A stretch of DNA of 61,199 bases, from the NCBI GenBank assembly GCA_035545535.1, contig DASZYF010000076.1, forward strand, positions 1 through 61,199. The letters run 5' to 3'. Positions 17,147 to 25,401 of this stretch are shown here, one piece after another; the stretch's first letter is position 1, and the number at the start of each line of letters is the position of its first letter. This DNA comes from DASZYF01 sp035545535 (GTDB lineage Bacteria > Actinomycetota > Actinomycetes > Mycobacteriales > CAJCIY01). A program made the position numbers and the translations under genes. The notes beneath the pieces are model-generated. The model was given only the letters and a program-made list of their open reading frames with translations, was not told the DNA's origin and did not search any database.

Positions 17147-18880
17147 TCAGCCGGCGACGGACTGCAGGCCGCGGGCGAGCGCGCTGGTGACCGCCTTGAG
17201 CGACGCGGTGACGATGTTGTTGTCGATGCCGACGCCCCAGAGGACGCGGCCCATGACGGTCGCCTCGACGTAGGCCGCGGCCCGCGCGTCCTCACCGCCC
17301 GCCATGGCGTGCTCGGTGTAGTCGAGCACGCGGAACTCGACGTCGCGCACGCCGTCGAGCTGCTGCAGCGCGTGCACGAGACCCGCGATGGGGCCGTTGC
17401 CCTGACCGGTCAGCACCCGGCCGTCGGCGAACGTGACGGTGACCTCGTCGCCGTCGATGCGGTAGGACACGACGTCGAAGTCGGACGTGCGCTCGAGGTA
17501 CTCGGCCGAGAAGATGCGCCAGAGCTCATCGGGGAGGACCTCGCCACCCTCGTCGTCGGTGTGGCGCTGCACGGCCTGGCTGAACTCGATCTGCAGGCGG
17601 CGCGGCAGGTCGAGCTGGTGCTCCGTCCGCATGATGTAGGCGACGCCGCCCTTGCCCGACTGCGAGTTCACGCGGATGACGGCCTCGTAGGTGCGGCCGA
17701 GGTCCTTCGGGTCGATCGGCAGGTACGGGACGTCCCAGTGGATCTTCTGGGGGTCCTCGCCGGCGGCGACGGCTTCCGCGCGTCGCCGCTCGTGCTCGTC
17801 GAGGCCCTTCTTGATGGCGTCCTGGTGGCTGCCGCTGAAGGCGGTGTAGACGAGGTCGCCACCCCACGGGTGGCGCTCGGGAACCGGCAGCTGGTTGCAG
17901 TACTCCACCGTGCGCCGGATCTCGTCGATGTCGGTGATGTCGATGCCCGGGTCGACGCCCTGGCTGAACAGGTTGATCGCCAGCGTGATGAGGTCGACGT
18001 TGCCGGTGCGCTCGCCGTTGCCGAACAGCGTGCCCTCGACGCGGTCCGCGCCGGCCATGACACCGAGCTCGGCGGCGGCGACCCCGGTGCCGCGGTCGTT
18101 GTGCGGGTGCAGCGACAGGATGACGGCGTCGCGGTCACGCACGTTGCGCAGGAACCACTCGATGGTGTCGGCGTAGACGTTGGGCGTGTAGCACTCGACG
18201 GTCGCCGGCAGGTTGAGCACGGTGCGTCGATCAGCAGTCGGCTGCCACACGTCCATGACCGCGTGACAGATGTCGAGCGCGACCTCCATCTCGGTGTGCG
18301 TGAACGACTCGGGCGAGTACTCGAAGCGCACGTCGGTGCCGGGCAGCGCCTCGGTCTCCTTCACGCAGAGCTTCGCGCCGTCGACCGCGATCTGCTTGAC
18401 GCCTTCGACGTCGGTCTGGAACACGACGCGACGCTGTGCGGGCGACGTGGAGTTGTAGAGGTGCACGATCGCGCGGTCGGCGCCGGCGATCGACTCGTAG
18501 GTGCGCGCGATGAGCTCGGGCCGCGCCTGCGTGAGCACCTGGATGGTGACGTCGTCCGGGATGAGGTCGCTCTCGACGAGCTGGCGCACGAAGTCGAAGT
18601 CGGTCTGGCTGGCGCTCGGGAAGCCGACCTCGATCTCCTTGTAGCCGATGCGGCAGAGCAGCTCGAACATCTTCAGCTTGCGCTGCGGCGTCATCGGGTC
18701 GATGAGGGCCTGGTTGCCGTCGCGCAGGTCGACCGAGCACCACAGCGGCACCCGGGTGGAGGGCTGGTCGGGCCAGGTGCGGTCGGGCAGGTCACGCTGG
18801 ACCGCAGGTCGGTACCGCGAGACGGGCAGGCGCTTGAAAGGCCCGGACGGGACCGGGCCGATCTTCGGGTTGGTGCTCAT
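17147..18880 (-). CDS. leuA: 2-isopropylmalate synthase
   Basis: Condenses acetyl-CoA with 2-oxoisovalerate, the committed step of leucine synthesis. The 577-residue protein has the HMGL-like SVDLRDGNQAL near 49-59, the metal-binding LHPHNDRGTG, GNGERTGNVDL and a C-terminal LeuA dimer/regulatory domain (GNGPIAGLVHAL, DYTEHAM) where leucine binds in the family. Length suits the long actinobacterial LeuA type. ATG 18880 follows GAGGAGCC. A leader ORF with four leucines starts 131 nt upstream, so regulation by leucine supply is likely. Confidence 0.97.
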   Translation of the reverse strand: MSTNPKIGPVPSGPFKRLPVSRYRPAVQRDLPDRTWPDQPSTRVPLWCSVDLRDGNQALIDPMTPQRKLKMFELLCRIGYKEIEVGFPSASQTDFDFVRQLVESDLIPDDVTIQVLTQARPELIARTYESIAGADRAIVHLYNSTSPAQRRVVFQTDVEGVKQIAVDGAKLCVKETEALPGTDVRFEYSPESFTHTEMEVALDICHAVMDVWQPTADRRTVLNLPATVECYTPNVYADTIEWFLRNVRDRDAVILSLHPHNDRGTGVAAAELGVMAGADRVEGTLFGNGERTGNVDLITLAINLFSQGVDPGIDITDIDEIRRTVEYCNQLPVPERHPWGGDLVYTAFSGSHQDAIKKGLDEHERRRAEAVAAGEDPQKIHWDVPYLPIDPKDLGRTYEAVIRVNSQSGKGGVAYIMRTEHQLDLPRRLQIEFSQAVQRHTDDEGGEVLPDELWRIFSAEYLERTSDFDVVSYRIDGDEVTVTFADGRVLTGQGNGPIAGLVHALQQLDGVRDVEFRVLDYTEHAMAGGEDARAAAYVEATVMGRVLWGVGIDNNIVTASLKAVTSALARGLQSVAG

Positions 18881-18963
18881 GGAGGGCTCCTCGGGTTCGA
18901 CGTCAGGGTGAGCTGCAGATGCTCAGTGCGGCCAGCACGACGTCGCCGCGACGGGGAGCCGGC

Positions 18964-19011
18964 CTACGAGGCCCCGCCGCGGCTGCGAAGGAGGAGCAGC
19001 CCGCGCGTCAT
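18964..19011 (-). CDS. leuA leader peptide MTRGLLLLRSRGGAS
   Basis: A 15-codon ORF with four consecutive leucine codons (CTG CTC CTC CTT) lies upstream of leuA. TACTCT is 6 nt before its ATG, so the transcript probably starts on this codon. Stems follow the stop, including GGCCGGC with GCTGGCC around a CGTCG hairpin, but there is no T-run. Control may therefore act on leuA translation or by another fold rather than by a simple intrinsic terminator. Confidence 0.75.
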   Translation of the reverse strand: MTRGLLLLRSRGGAS

Positions 19012-19017
19012 GACCTC

Positions 19018-19023
19018 AGAGTA
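19018..19023 (-). promoter_or_regulatory. -10 box TACTCT of the leuA leader transcript
   Basis: TACTCT, 6 nt (GAGGTC) and then the leader ATG 19011. This is consistent with a leaderless leader ORF. Confidence 0.5.
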
Positions 19024-19079
19024 GCGGAGGAGCGTCCGCCGAGCGATCGCGTTGGTCTCCGGACGGGCCGGCAGCGTGC

Positions 19080-20102
19080 TCACGGCTCGTCGGCGGGGGG
19101 CTGCCGGAGCGCCGCGAGCACGATGGGCGTGAGCGCCGCGGGGAACACCGGCTCCCCCGCGGCGACGCGGCGCACCGCATCGACGAGGTCGTGCGGCTCG
19201 GCCGTCTTGAGCAGGTAGCCGCGCGCGCCCGCGGCGACGGCGGCCATCACGTCTTCCCTCTGGTCCGACGAGGACAGCATGATGACGTGCGTCTCCGGCA
19301 CGGTCTCGAGGATCGCGCGGGTCGCGTCCACGCCGCTGCCGCTGGGCAGGTTCACGTCCATCACGACGACGTCCGGACGGTGCTCCTGCGCGAGCGCCAC
19401 CGCTTCACCGATGTCGCCGGCCTGGGCGACGATCGTCGCCGCGCGGCTGCGCGCGAGCACGAGGCGAAGCATGTCGCGCCAGAGCGGGTGGTCGTCGACG
19501 AGCAGCAGACGAGGCACTGCGCCTTTCGCCCCCGCGGCGCGCGCCTTGCGCTCGCGCCGCGGCGCGGAGACCGGCACGGGCACGTCGGACTCGCGCGCGT
19601 CCTGGGTGCGCGAGCGCACCGCGTAGACCTCCCACGACCCCTCGACACCCCGGAGCTCGTGCGCGCCGCGCTGCGCGAACTTGATGTCGGACCCGGCGCA
19701 CAGCTCACGCACGGTGCGCGTGACCAGCACGTCACCGGCGCCGGCGAGCTCGAGGACGCGCGCGGTGATGTGCAGGGCGATGCCCGTGACCGTGCGGCCG
19801 CGGCGCTGCACCTCGCCCGCGTGGACCGCCGCGCGGACCGGGAGCTTCAGCGGGGCGAGCGCCGGGGCGAACGCGAGGCCGCAGCGGACCGCCCCGCCGG
19901 GCGAGGGGAACGTAGCGACCAGGCCGTCGCCGGTGCGCGAGGCCACCCGCCCACCGTGCTCGGCGACGAGCGCCGCGGCGATCGTGTCGTGCTGCTCGAG
20001 GAGTCGCTGCCACGCCGCGTCGCCGACCTCGGCGAGCTTGCGCGTCGAGCCCACCAGGTCGGTGAACAGCACGCCCGCCACCGCGCGCTCCCCATCAGCC
20101 AC
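19080..20102 (-). CDS. Class III nucleotide cyclase domain fused to a C-terminal receiver domain
   Basis: About 340 residues in two parts. Residues 8-165 form a class III adenylate/guanylate cyclase homology domain with both metal aspartates, D15 (LFTDLVGST) and D59 (RTGDGLVATF). A histidine (GIALHITARV) stands where the transition-state Asn is usual, as in some actinobacterial relatives. A basic linker covers 166-196. Residues 197-330 form a CheY/NarL-like receiver with the acidic pair D203/D204, phospho-Asp D249 (VVMDVNLPSGSG), S277 and K299 (YLLKT). There is no DNA-binding domain, and the receiver is at the C-terminus, the reverse of most response regulators. GTG 20102 is used; ATG 20138 would add 12 residues, and neither has a clear RBS. 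It is divergent from a histidine kinase operon, its likely partner. Confidence 0.85.
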   Translation of the reverse strand: MADGERAVAGVLFTDLVGSTRKLAEVGDAAWQRLLEQHDTIAAALVAEHGGRVASRTGDGLVATFPSPGGAVRCGLAFAPALAPLKLPVRAAVHAGEVQRRGRTVTGIALHITARVLELAGAGDVLVTRTVRELCAGSDIKFAQRGAHELRGVEGSWEVYAVRSRTQDARESDVPVPVSAPRRERKARAAGAKGAVPRLLLVDDHPLWRDMLRLVLARSRAATIVAQAGDIGEAVALAQEHRPDVVVMDVNLPSGSGVDATRAILETVPETHVIMLSSSDQREDVMAAVAAGARGYLLKTAEPHDLVDAVRRVAAGEPVFPAALTPIVLAALRQPPADEP

Positions 20103-20143
20103 GCCATGATCATCGCGCGCCCACCGGCGCGGCTCCATCGGCT

Positions 20144-20183
20144 TGTCGGCGGCCCGACAGGCCCCCTGTCGGGCTCGCGACAG
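20144..20183. promoter_or_regulatory. Two adjacent palindromes in the divergent promoter region
   Basis: The first is TGTCGG-4-CCGACA (20144-20159) and the second CTGTCG-6-CGACAG (20166-20183). The inner halves also form a perfect 10-bp inverted repeat with a 3-nt spacer (20152-20161 / 20165-20174). Four half-sites of the TGTCGG type in 40 bp suggest a dimeric regulator controlling both arms. Confidence 0.5.
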
Positions 20184-20211
20184 ACCGTGATCCACCGGAC
20201 ATCTGCGCCGA

Positions 20212-20217
20212 TACCGT
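20212..20217 (+). promoter_or_regulatory. -10 box TACCGT, leaderless kinase operon
   Basis: TACCGT is followed by 6 nt and GTG 20224. The palindromes at 20144-20183 lie just upstream, in the position of the -35 region and beyond. Confidence 0.45.
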
Positions 20218-20223
20218 CGGGCG

Positions 20224-20991
20224 GTGGACGCGGTCGCGTGGGGGCGGCGCGCGCTCGGAGGGGCGCTCGCAGTCGGCCTCGTCGTCGGCCTGCCCGCGGC
20301 GTGGGTCCTCGCCGGTGACTCCGGGACGGCGACGCGTATCGCGCTCTGCACCGTGGCCACCGACCCGAGCGGCGACACCTTCCTCACGCCCCGCACGCCG
20401 TACGCGGCCGAGCTCCCCGAAGCCCCGGCCCTCCCCCAGCTCTACGCCCAGCCCGTCGGCTTCCCCGTCAACGGTCAGAGCGACAGTGCGGCCGACCTGC
20501 GCGAGCTCGACCTCGGGGACGACGGCTCGACGGTGCGCGTGGTCGTGCACATGCAGGCCGACCCGCGCACCGACCCCTACGCCCCCGCCGGCCGGACGGT
20601 GCTGGTCCAGCTGTCCGCGTCCGGGTCACGCACCCCGGCCTACCTCGAGTGGCGCGCCCTCCCCACCGGCACGCGGCAGGCGACCTACGGCACCGTCGCC
20701 GGCGCGAGCGGCCGCACGCAGCTCGGGGCTCTCACTCCCGTGGAGGACGCGGGAGCAGGCACCATCCAGATCGACGTGCCGGAAGCGGGCCTGGCCCACG
20801 CGTTCGGGATCGCGTCGCTGTCGGGCCACCGCCTGTTCGGGATCTCCGCGGTGTCCTACCTCGCGCTCGACACCGCACCGGTCACCGGCACCGGGTTGGG
20901 CTTCATCAGCGGCAGCGTCCCGCTGGACCAGACGCCCGGCTCGCTCCCCTACGTCGTCGGCAGCGGCACCTGCCGCGCCTCGATCCGATGA
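20224..20991 (+). CDS. Exported or membrane-anchored protein, first gene of the kinase operon
   Basis: A 255-residue protein with one N-terminal hydrophobic segment at about 9-30 (signal anchor or signal peptide) and an extracytoplasmic remainder rich in Thr, Ala and Gly. It has a cysteine soon after the membrane segment (ALCTV) and another near the end (GTCRAS). No known domain is recognised; the strand-like composition suggests a beta-sandwich. Its stop overlaps the next ATG (ATGA). Its position suggests an outside component of the same signalling unit. Function unknown. Confidence 0.85.
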   Translation: MDAVAWGRRALGGALAVGLVVGLPAAWVLAGDSGTATRIALCTVATDPSGDTFLTPRTPYAAELPEAPALPQLYAQPVGFPVNGQSDSAADLRELDLGDDGSTVRVVVHMQADPRTDPYAPAGRTVLVQLSASGSRTPAYLEWRALPTGTRQATYGTVAGASGRTQLGALTPVEDAGAGTIQIDVPEAGLAHAFGIASLSGHRLFGISAVSYLALDTAPVTGTGLGFISGSVPLDQTPGSLPYVVGSGTCRASIR

Positions 20992-23186
20992 GCCGCACCC
21001 GGAGCAGCGCCCGCGCCGCGCGCTCGGTGGCCGGCGTCATCACGACGGCCGTCGTCTCCGGGGCGCTGCTCGTGGCGACCGCGTTCCTGGGCCTGCACCT
21101 GCCGCGCACCGGGCGCCTGCCGGGCTTCGGCGAGCCCGGGCACCTGGCCGCGGGCCGCGGGCTCGACTCCCTGCCCCACCTGTCGAACGACTACGTCAGC
21201 CAGGTCCTCGGCACCGACACCGCGACGACGCCGGCATCTCCCGGCAAGGCGCCGCGCCCGGTGCTCGCGCAGCCGGCCAAGCTGCCCGTGCCGCGCGCGA
21301 CGGCCAGCACGCCCAGCCCCCTCGGGCCGATCGGCTTGGGAACCCCCGGACGGGCCGACGTCGCGAACGACGCGTTCTCGGCCGCACGCACGGTGACGAC
21401 GCTGCCGTTCGCCGACGGCGGCGGCGATGCCGCGAGCACCGAACCCGGCGAGCCGGCGACCTGTCCTGGCGGTGACAAGAGCATCACGCCCCGCGGCGGC
21501 ACGGCGTGGTGGTCGTTCACGCCACGCACCACGGTCGACCTCGTCGCCGACTCCTACGGCAGCGGTGCCCCCAGCAGCGTCGCCGCGTACACCGGCACGG
21601 CCGGGAACCTCACGCTCGTCGCGTGCGACGCCACGCCCGCGGGCGGTCAGATCCAGCTCACCGCGATCACGCGCACGCCGTACTACTTCCAGGTGCACGC
21701 GACCGGCGCGCACGCCGTGCTGCACCTCGGCCTGCTCGGCACGTTGCGGGACGTGACGCCCGGGCCGTCCGGCGGCGGGCTGGCCGGCACCGCGTACGAC
21801 CCGGTGCTCTCGGCCGACGGGCGCACGCTCGCGTTCGAGTCGAACAGCCGGACGCTCACCGCGAACGTCAACCCGCACTGCGTGTCCGCCGCCGACGAGC
21901 CGGACATCGTCGAGGCGGAGTACGGCGGCCAGTGCGCCAACGTGTTCGTGCGCGACATCGCCACGGGACGCACGACGCTCGTGTCGGTGGAGCCGACGGG
22001 CACGTCACCCGGCTACGGCAACAGCTACCGGCCGGCGATCAGCCGCGACGGCACCGTCGTCGCATTCGTGTCGACGGCCATCGGCCTGGCGCCCGACAGC
22101 CTCTCGCTGACCGGGCTCGTGCCGTCCGTGTACGTCCGCGACCTCAAGACCGGCGTGACGACGCACGTCTCCGCGCCGAGCTTGCTGCGCCAGGCGCACA
22201 ACCTTGGTGACCCGACCGACCGGCTGCCGTTCATCAACGTCTCGCTGTCGCCGAACGGACGCTACGTCGCCTACACCGCGGAGGCGTTCGACACCGGCAA
22301 GGCGCTCGACTTCACGCACTGCGTCCCGCAAGCGCTGTCACGCACGATCGACTCCTACTACCCCGGGCACCCGGCGCTGCCGACCATCGACTACCCGTCG
22401 ATGGGCGGGACATGTGGCGAGGTCTGGCTCTACGACCGCGTGACCGGCCGGCAGCGCGAGGTCACGACCTCGATCCACGGCGGGGGCAGCAACGAGGCCC
22501 TCGTCATCGTCAACTCGGTGACGGATGGCGGAGAGGTCGTGTTCTCCTCCGACGGCGCCGACCTCGTCGCGGGCGACACGAACGACCTGCCCGACGTGTT
22601 CGCCGGGCTGCCCGACGGCCACATCGTGCTCGTGTCGCAGACGCCTTCAGGCGCACCGGGCAACGGCACCAGCGTGAACTGGGCGCCGCAGGCCGGGGCA
22701 AGCGACGACGGGCGCTTCGTCGCGTTCTCGAGCACCGCGAGCAACCTCGTCGCCGGCGACACCAACGGGTTGCGCGACTCGTTCGTGCGTGACCTCAAGA
22801 CCGGCCGCACGGTGCGCGTGAGCGTCGCGAGCGACGGCCGCCAGGGCACCGTGCGCCCCGGTCTCCTGCTCGACAACGACCAGTACGAGCCGTCGGTCAC
22901 GTTGTCGGCGGACGGAAGTCGCGTCGCGTTCGAGTCGGCCGCGTGGGACCTCGTCGACGAGGACAACAACGGCGAGCTGTGCGACACGTTCGTCCACGAC
23001 CTCCTCACCGGCACCACCCGCATCGCGAGCCAGCGCGACGACGGCTGGCAGCACACGGGCTTCCTCACCGGCGGCTCGTTCATCTCCCCGGACGGCCTGT
23101 CGGTGGTCTTCACCGCGATCGACGCCGACGGCCACGCCGACGACTCGAACTACTTCGTGACGATCTACCGGAAGGAGCTCGGATGA
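20988..23186 (+). CDS. Membrane-anchored PPC-like and TolB/PD40-type beta-propeller protein
   Basis: A 732-residue protein. Residues 10-38 are a membrane anchor, followed by a Pro/Ala-rich linker. A beta-sandwich resembling bacterial pre-peptidase C-terminal domains covers about 125-250 (NDAFSAA, TAWWSFTP, TYYFQV-like PYYFQVHATG). Six or so propeller blades then repeat a pattern like P-x-[LI]-S-x-DGRxVAFxS ... NVFVRDxxTGxTTxVS (for example VFVRDIATGRTTLVSV and SFVRDLKTGRTVRVSV). Such propellers usually bind protein or glycan partners rather than catalyse. The ATG overlaps the upstream TGA and the TGA overlaps the kinase ATG, so three genes are translationally coupled. A sensing or accessory role for the kinase is inferred from this. 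Confidence 0.87.
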   Translation: MSRTRSSARAARSVAGVITTAVVSGALLVATAFLGLHLPRTGRLPGFGEPGHLAAGRGLDSLPHLSNDYVSQVLGTDTATTPASPGKAPRPVLAQPAKLPVPRATASTPSPLGPIGLGTPGRADVANDAFSAARTVTTLPFADGGGDAASTEPGEPATCPGGDKSITPRGGTAWWSFTPRTTVDLVADSYGSGAPSSVAAYTGTAGNLTLVACDATPAGGQIQLTAITRTPYYFQVHATGAHAVLHLGLLGTLRDVTPGPSGGGLAGTAYDPVLSADGRTLAFESNSRTLTANVNPHCVSAADEPDIVEAEYGGQCANVFVRDIATGRTTLVSVEPTGTSPGYGNSYRPAISRDGTVVAFVSTAIGLAPDSLSLTGLVPSVYVRDLKTGVTTHVSAPSLLRQAHNLGDPTDRLPFINVSLSPNGRYVAYTAEAFDTGKALDFTHCVPQALSRTIDSYYPGHPALPTIDYPSMGGTCGEVWLYDRVTGRQREVTTSIHGGGSNEALVIVNSVTDGGEVVFSSDGADLVAGDTNDLPDVFAGLPDGHIVLVSQTPSGAPGNGTSVNWAPQAGASDDGRFVAFSSTASNLVAGDTNGLRDSFVRDLKTGRTVRVSVASDGRQGTVRPGLLLDNDQYEPSVTLSADGSRVAFESAAWDLVDEDNNGELCDTFVHDLLTGTTRIASQRDDGWQHTGFLTGGSFISPDGLSVVFTAIDADGHADDSNYFVTIYRKELG

Positions 23187-25120
23187 GCATCCTGGCGAAC
23201 GACCCGCCGCGACGACGGCGCTCGGTGCGCTTCCGGGACCGTCCTCTGCTCGAGCGCCTGCTCGTGCCCTACCTCGTGCTGGTCCTCGTGACCGGCGCGC
23301 TCGGCACGTACGTGGTGTCGCACGACCTCGCCGTGCGCGGCCAGGTCTCGGTCGACCGCGAGCTCTCGACGCTGTCCCTCCAGACCCGCTCGCACGTGCA
23401 CGACCAGGAGCTGTACGTCGTCGACGCGCTCACGTTCGCCAGCCACCTGCAGGGCGTCGCCGAAGCGGTGGAGAAGCACGACACCCACGCGGCGCACGAC
23501 CTGCTGCGCAACGTCGCCGCGTTCCGGCCCGACGCTTCGCGGCTCGCGCTCGTCGACCGCGGCGGCCGACCGATCACGGTGCTCGGCCCGGGCGGCGCCC
23601 CGGGTGCGACGCTCGACGCGGGCTCGCTCACCCTGCTGGCGCGCGCGGTCACCGCGACCGACCCCCTGCTGTCGTTCACCAAGGCGGGCGCACCCACGCT
23701 CGCCGTCGCGGGCCCGGTGTGCGCCGCGGGCACGGGTGGGGCCACGCCGTGCCGGAGCGTCGGCGCGGCGCTCGCCGAGCTGCCGGTCACCGACCTGCTC
23801 CCGATCGCCGACGCGACCGGTCCCGACCGCGGCATCACGATCTTCGGCTCGGACGGCAACGTGCTCGCGAGCTCCGGTCCGGTGCTCGAGGCACCGCGCA
23901 CGATCCCCAGCGGCGACCACCTCGTGACGCGGCACGCGGGCTCCGGCCGCGCCGCCTACGACGCGCTGTACGCACCGCTCGTGCTGCTCGACACGACCGT
24001 CGGATCGGTGGGCGTGCGCATCCCCACGTCCGCGGTGCGCAACGCCGCGCGCACCGATGCGATCGACGTCGCGCTCGTCCTGCTGGGCGCGATGGCCGGC
24101 GTCGTGCTGCTCGGGTTCGCGCTCTCGCGCGGAGTGCTGGCACAGGTGCGGCCGCTGCTGCGCACGGTCCGGAGCATCGGTGCGGGCGACCTGTCGTCAC
24201 GATCGGCCGTGCGCGGTGACGACGAGCTCGGTGAGCTCGCGCGGGGTGTGAACACCATGGCCGAGCAGCTGCAGGCGAACGTCGAGACGCTCGAGTCCCG
24301 CGTCGCGCAGCGCACCGAAGAGGTGCAGCGACTCATGCGGCAGCGCTCGCAGCTGTTCGCGGCGCTCTCCCACGAGTTCCGCACGCCGCTCGCGGTCGTT
24401 CGCGGAGCCGCCCAGCTGCTGCGCGAGGACCCGACGGTCGTCCGCAAGGCGGAGACCCGCGACATGATCGAGCTGATGCACGACTCGGCGGGCCAGGTGC
24501 TCGACCTCGTGAACGCGGTCCTCGACCTCGCGGCCACCGAATCGGCCACCGTGTCGGTCGACCTGCAGCCGGTCGACGTCGCGGAGCTCGTCGTCCCGCT
24601 GCGGCGCACCCTCGACGGGCTCGCGACGAGCGCCGGGCTCACCGCCACGGTGCGCGTCCCGGCATCGCTCCCGCCCGTGCTCGCCGACCGCGAGAAGCTG
24701 CACGAGGTGCTGCTGAACCTGCTCGACAACGCCGTGAAGTACACGCCGTCGGGCGGTGCGGTCGAGCTGCGCGTCGGCACGTCGACCGCCGACGCGGGTG
24801 GCCGCCGCGTGGTGTTCCGGGTGAAGGACACCGGCGTCGGCATCCCGGCCGGCACCGGCGACCAGGTCTTCGAGCCGTTCGTGCGGGCGCCCGGGGTCGT
24901 GCCCCAGCACGGCAGCCCGAGCAGCGGGCTGGGGCTCGCCATCGCCAAGGGCCTGGTCGAGGCGATGGGCGGCACGCTGACCTACGAGTCGGTGCGCAGC
25001 GGCGGGACGGTCTTCGTCTGCTCGCTGCCCGTCGCCACCCGAGCGGACGCCCCCGCGCCGACCGACGAAGCCGGCCTCGATGCCGCCGCCGAGGTGAGGT
25101 CGCTCACCCCCATCACGTAG
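23183..25120 (+). CDS. Sensor histidine kinase
   Basis: A 645-residue transmembrane kinase. TM1 is at about 25-45, a large extracytoplasmic sensor region at 46-288 and TM2 at about 291-312. A HAMP domain and a short coiled coil (LESRVAQRTEEVQRLMRQ) lead into HisKA with the phospho-accepting H397 (ALSHEFRTPLAV). HATPase_c has the N-box LLNLLDNAVKYTP, the G1 box DTGVGIP and GLGLAIAKG. All catalytic motifs are intact. No receiver gene follows in the operon, so the divergent cyclase-receiver protein is the nearest candidate partner. It is the last gene of the three-gene coupled unit. Confidence 0.95.
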   Translation: MSILANDPPRRRRSVRFRDRPLLERLLVPYLVLVLVTGALGTYVVSHDLAVRGQVSVDRELSTLSLQTRSHVHDQELYVVDALTFASHLQGVAEAVEKHDTHAAHDLLRNVAAFRPDASRLALVDRGGRPITVLGPGGAPGATLDAGSLTLLARAVTATDPLLSFTKAGAPTLAVAGPVCAAGTGGATPCRSVGAALAELPVTDLLPIADATGPDRGITIFGSDGNVLASSGPVLEAPRTIPSGDHLVTRHAGSGRAAYDALYAPLVLLDTTVGSVGVRIPTSAVRNAARTDAIDVALVLLGAMAGVVLLGFALSRGVLAQVRPLLRTVRSIGAGDLSSRSAVRGDDELGELARGVNTMAEQLQANVETLESRVAQRTEEVQRLMRQRSQLFAALSHEFRTPLAVVRGAAQLLREDPTVVRKAETRDMIELMHDSAGQVLDLVNAVLDLAATESATVSVDLQPVDVAELVVPLRRTLDGLATSAGLTATVRVPASLPPVLADREKLHEVLLNLLDNAVKYTPSGGAVELRVGTSTADAGGRRVVFRVKDTGVGIPAGTGDQVFEPFVRAPGVVPQHGSPSSGLGLAIAKGLVEAMGGTLTYESVRSGGTVFVCSLPVATRADAPAPTDEAGLDAAAEVRSLTPIT

Positions 25121-25221
25121 GGCGAAGTGCCTACGAGCGCAACGGCATCTCCCGTGATGCGCGGCCGTTGGAAATGGTGTGGGCGGGTGTCGGACCTGCC
25201 CTCCACGCTGGAGGCATGGGG

Positions 25222-25401
25222 ATGATCATCGTGGCGGTGGGAGCACTGGTGGTCTGGCTCGTCGCGGCGGTGTTCGGCACCGACTCGCGCGAGGGCCGCG
25301 ACTGGGAGTGGAAGGCGCCGGCCGGGCGGGGGGCTCATCCGGCCACGCCCCCGTTCGTCAGCCTTCGACGAGGTCGACGGACCGCACGCTGCTCGCAGTG
25401 A
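25222..25401 (+). CDS. Small single-span membrane protein
   Basis: A 59-residue ORF with a hydrophobic N-terminus (MIIVAVGALVVWLVAAVF), then GTDSREGRDW, an (F)G-x-DSR motif often seen in small actinobacterial membrane proteins. GGAGG lies 7 nt before this ATG; ATG 25216 is too close to it. The last 14 codons overlap the 3' end of serA on the other strand and may be non-conserved. Function unknown. Confidence 0.45.
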   Translation: MIIVAVGALVVWLVAAVFGTDSREGRDWEWKAPAGRGAHPATPPFVSLRRGRRTARCSQ

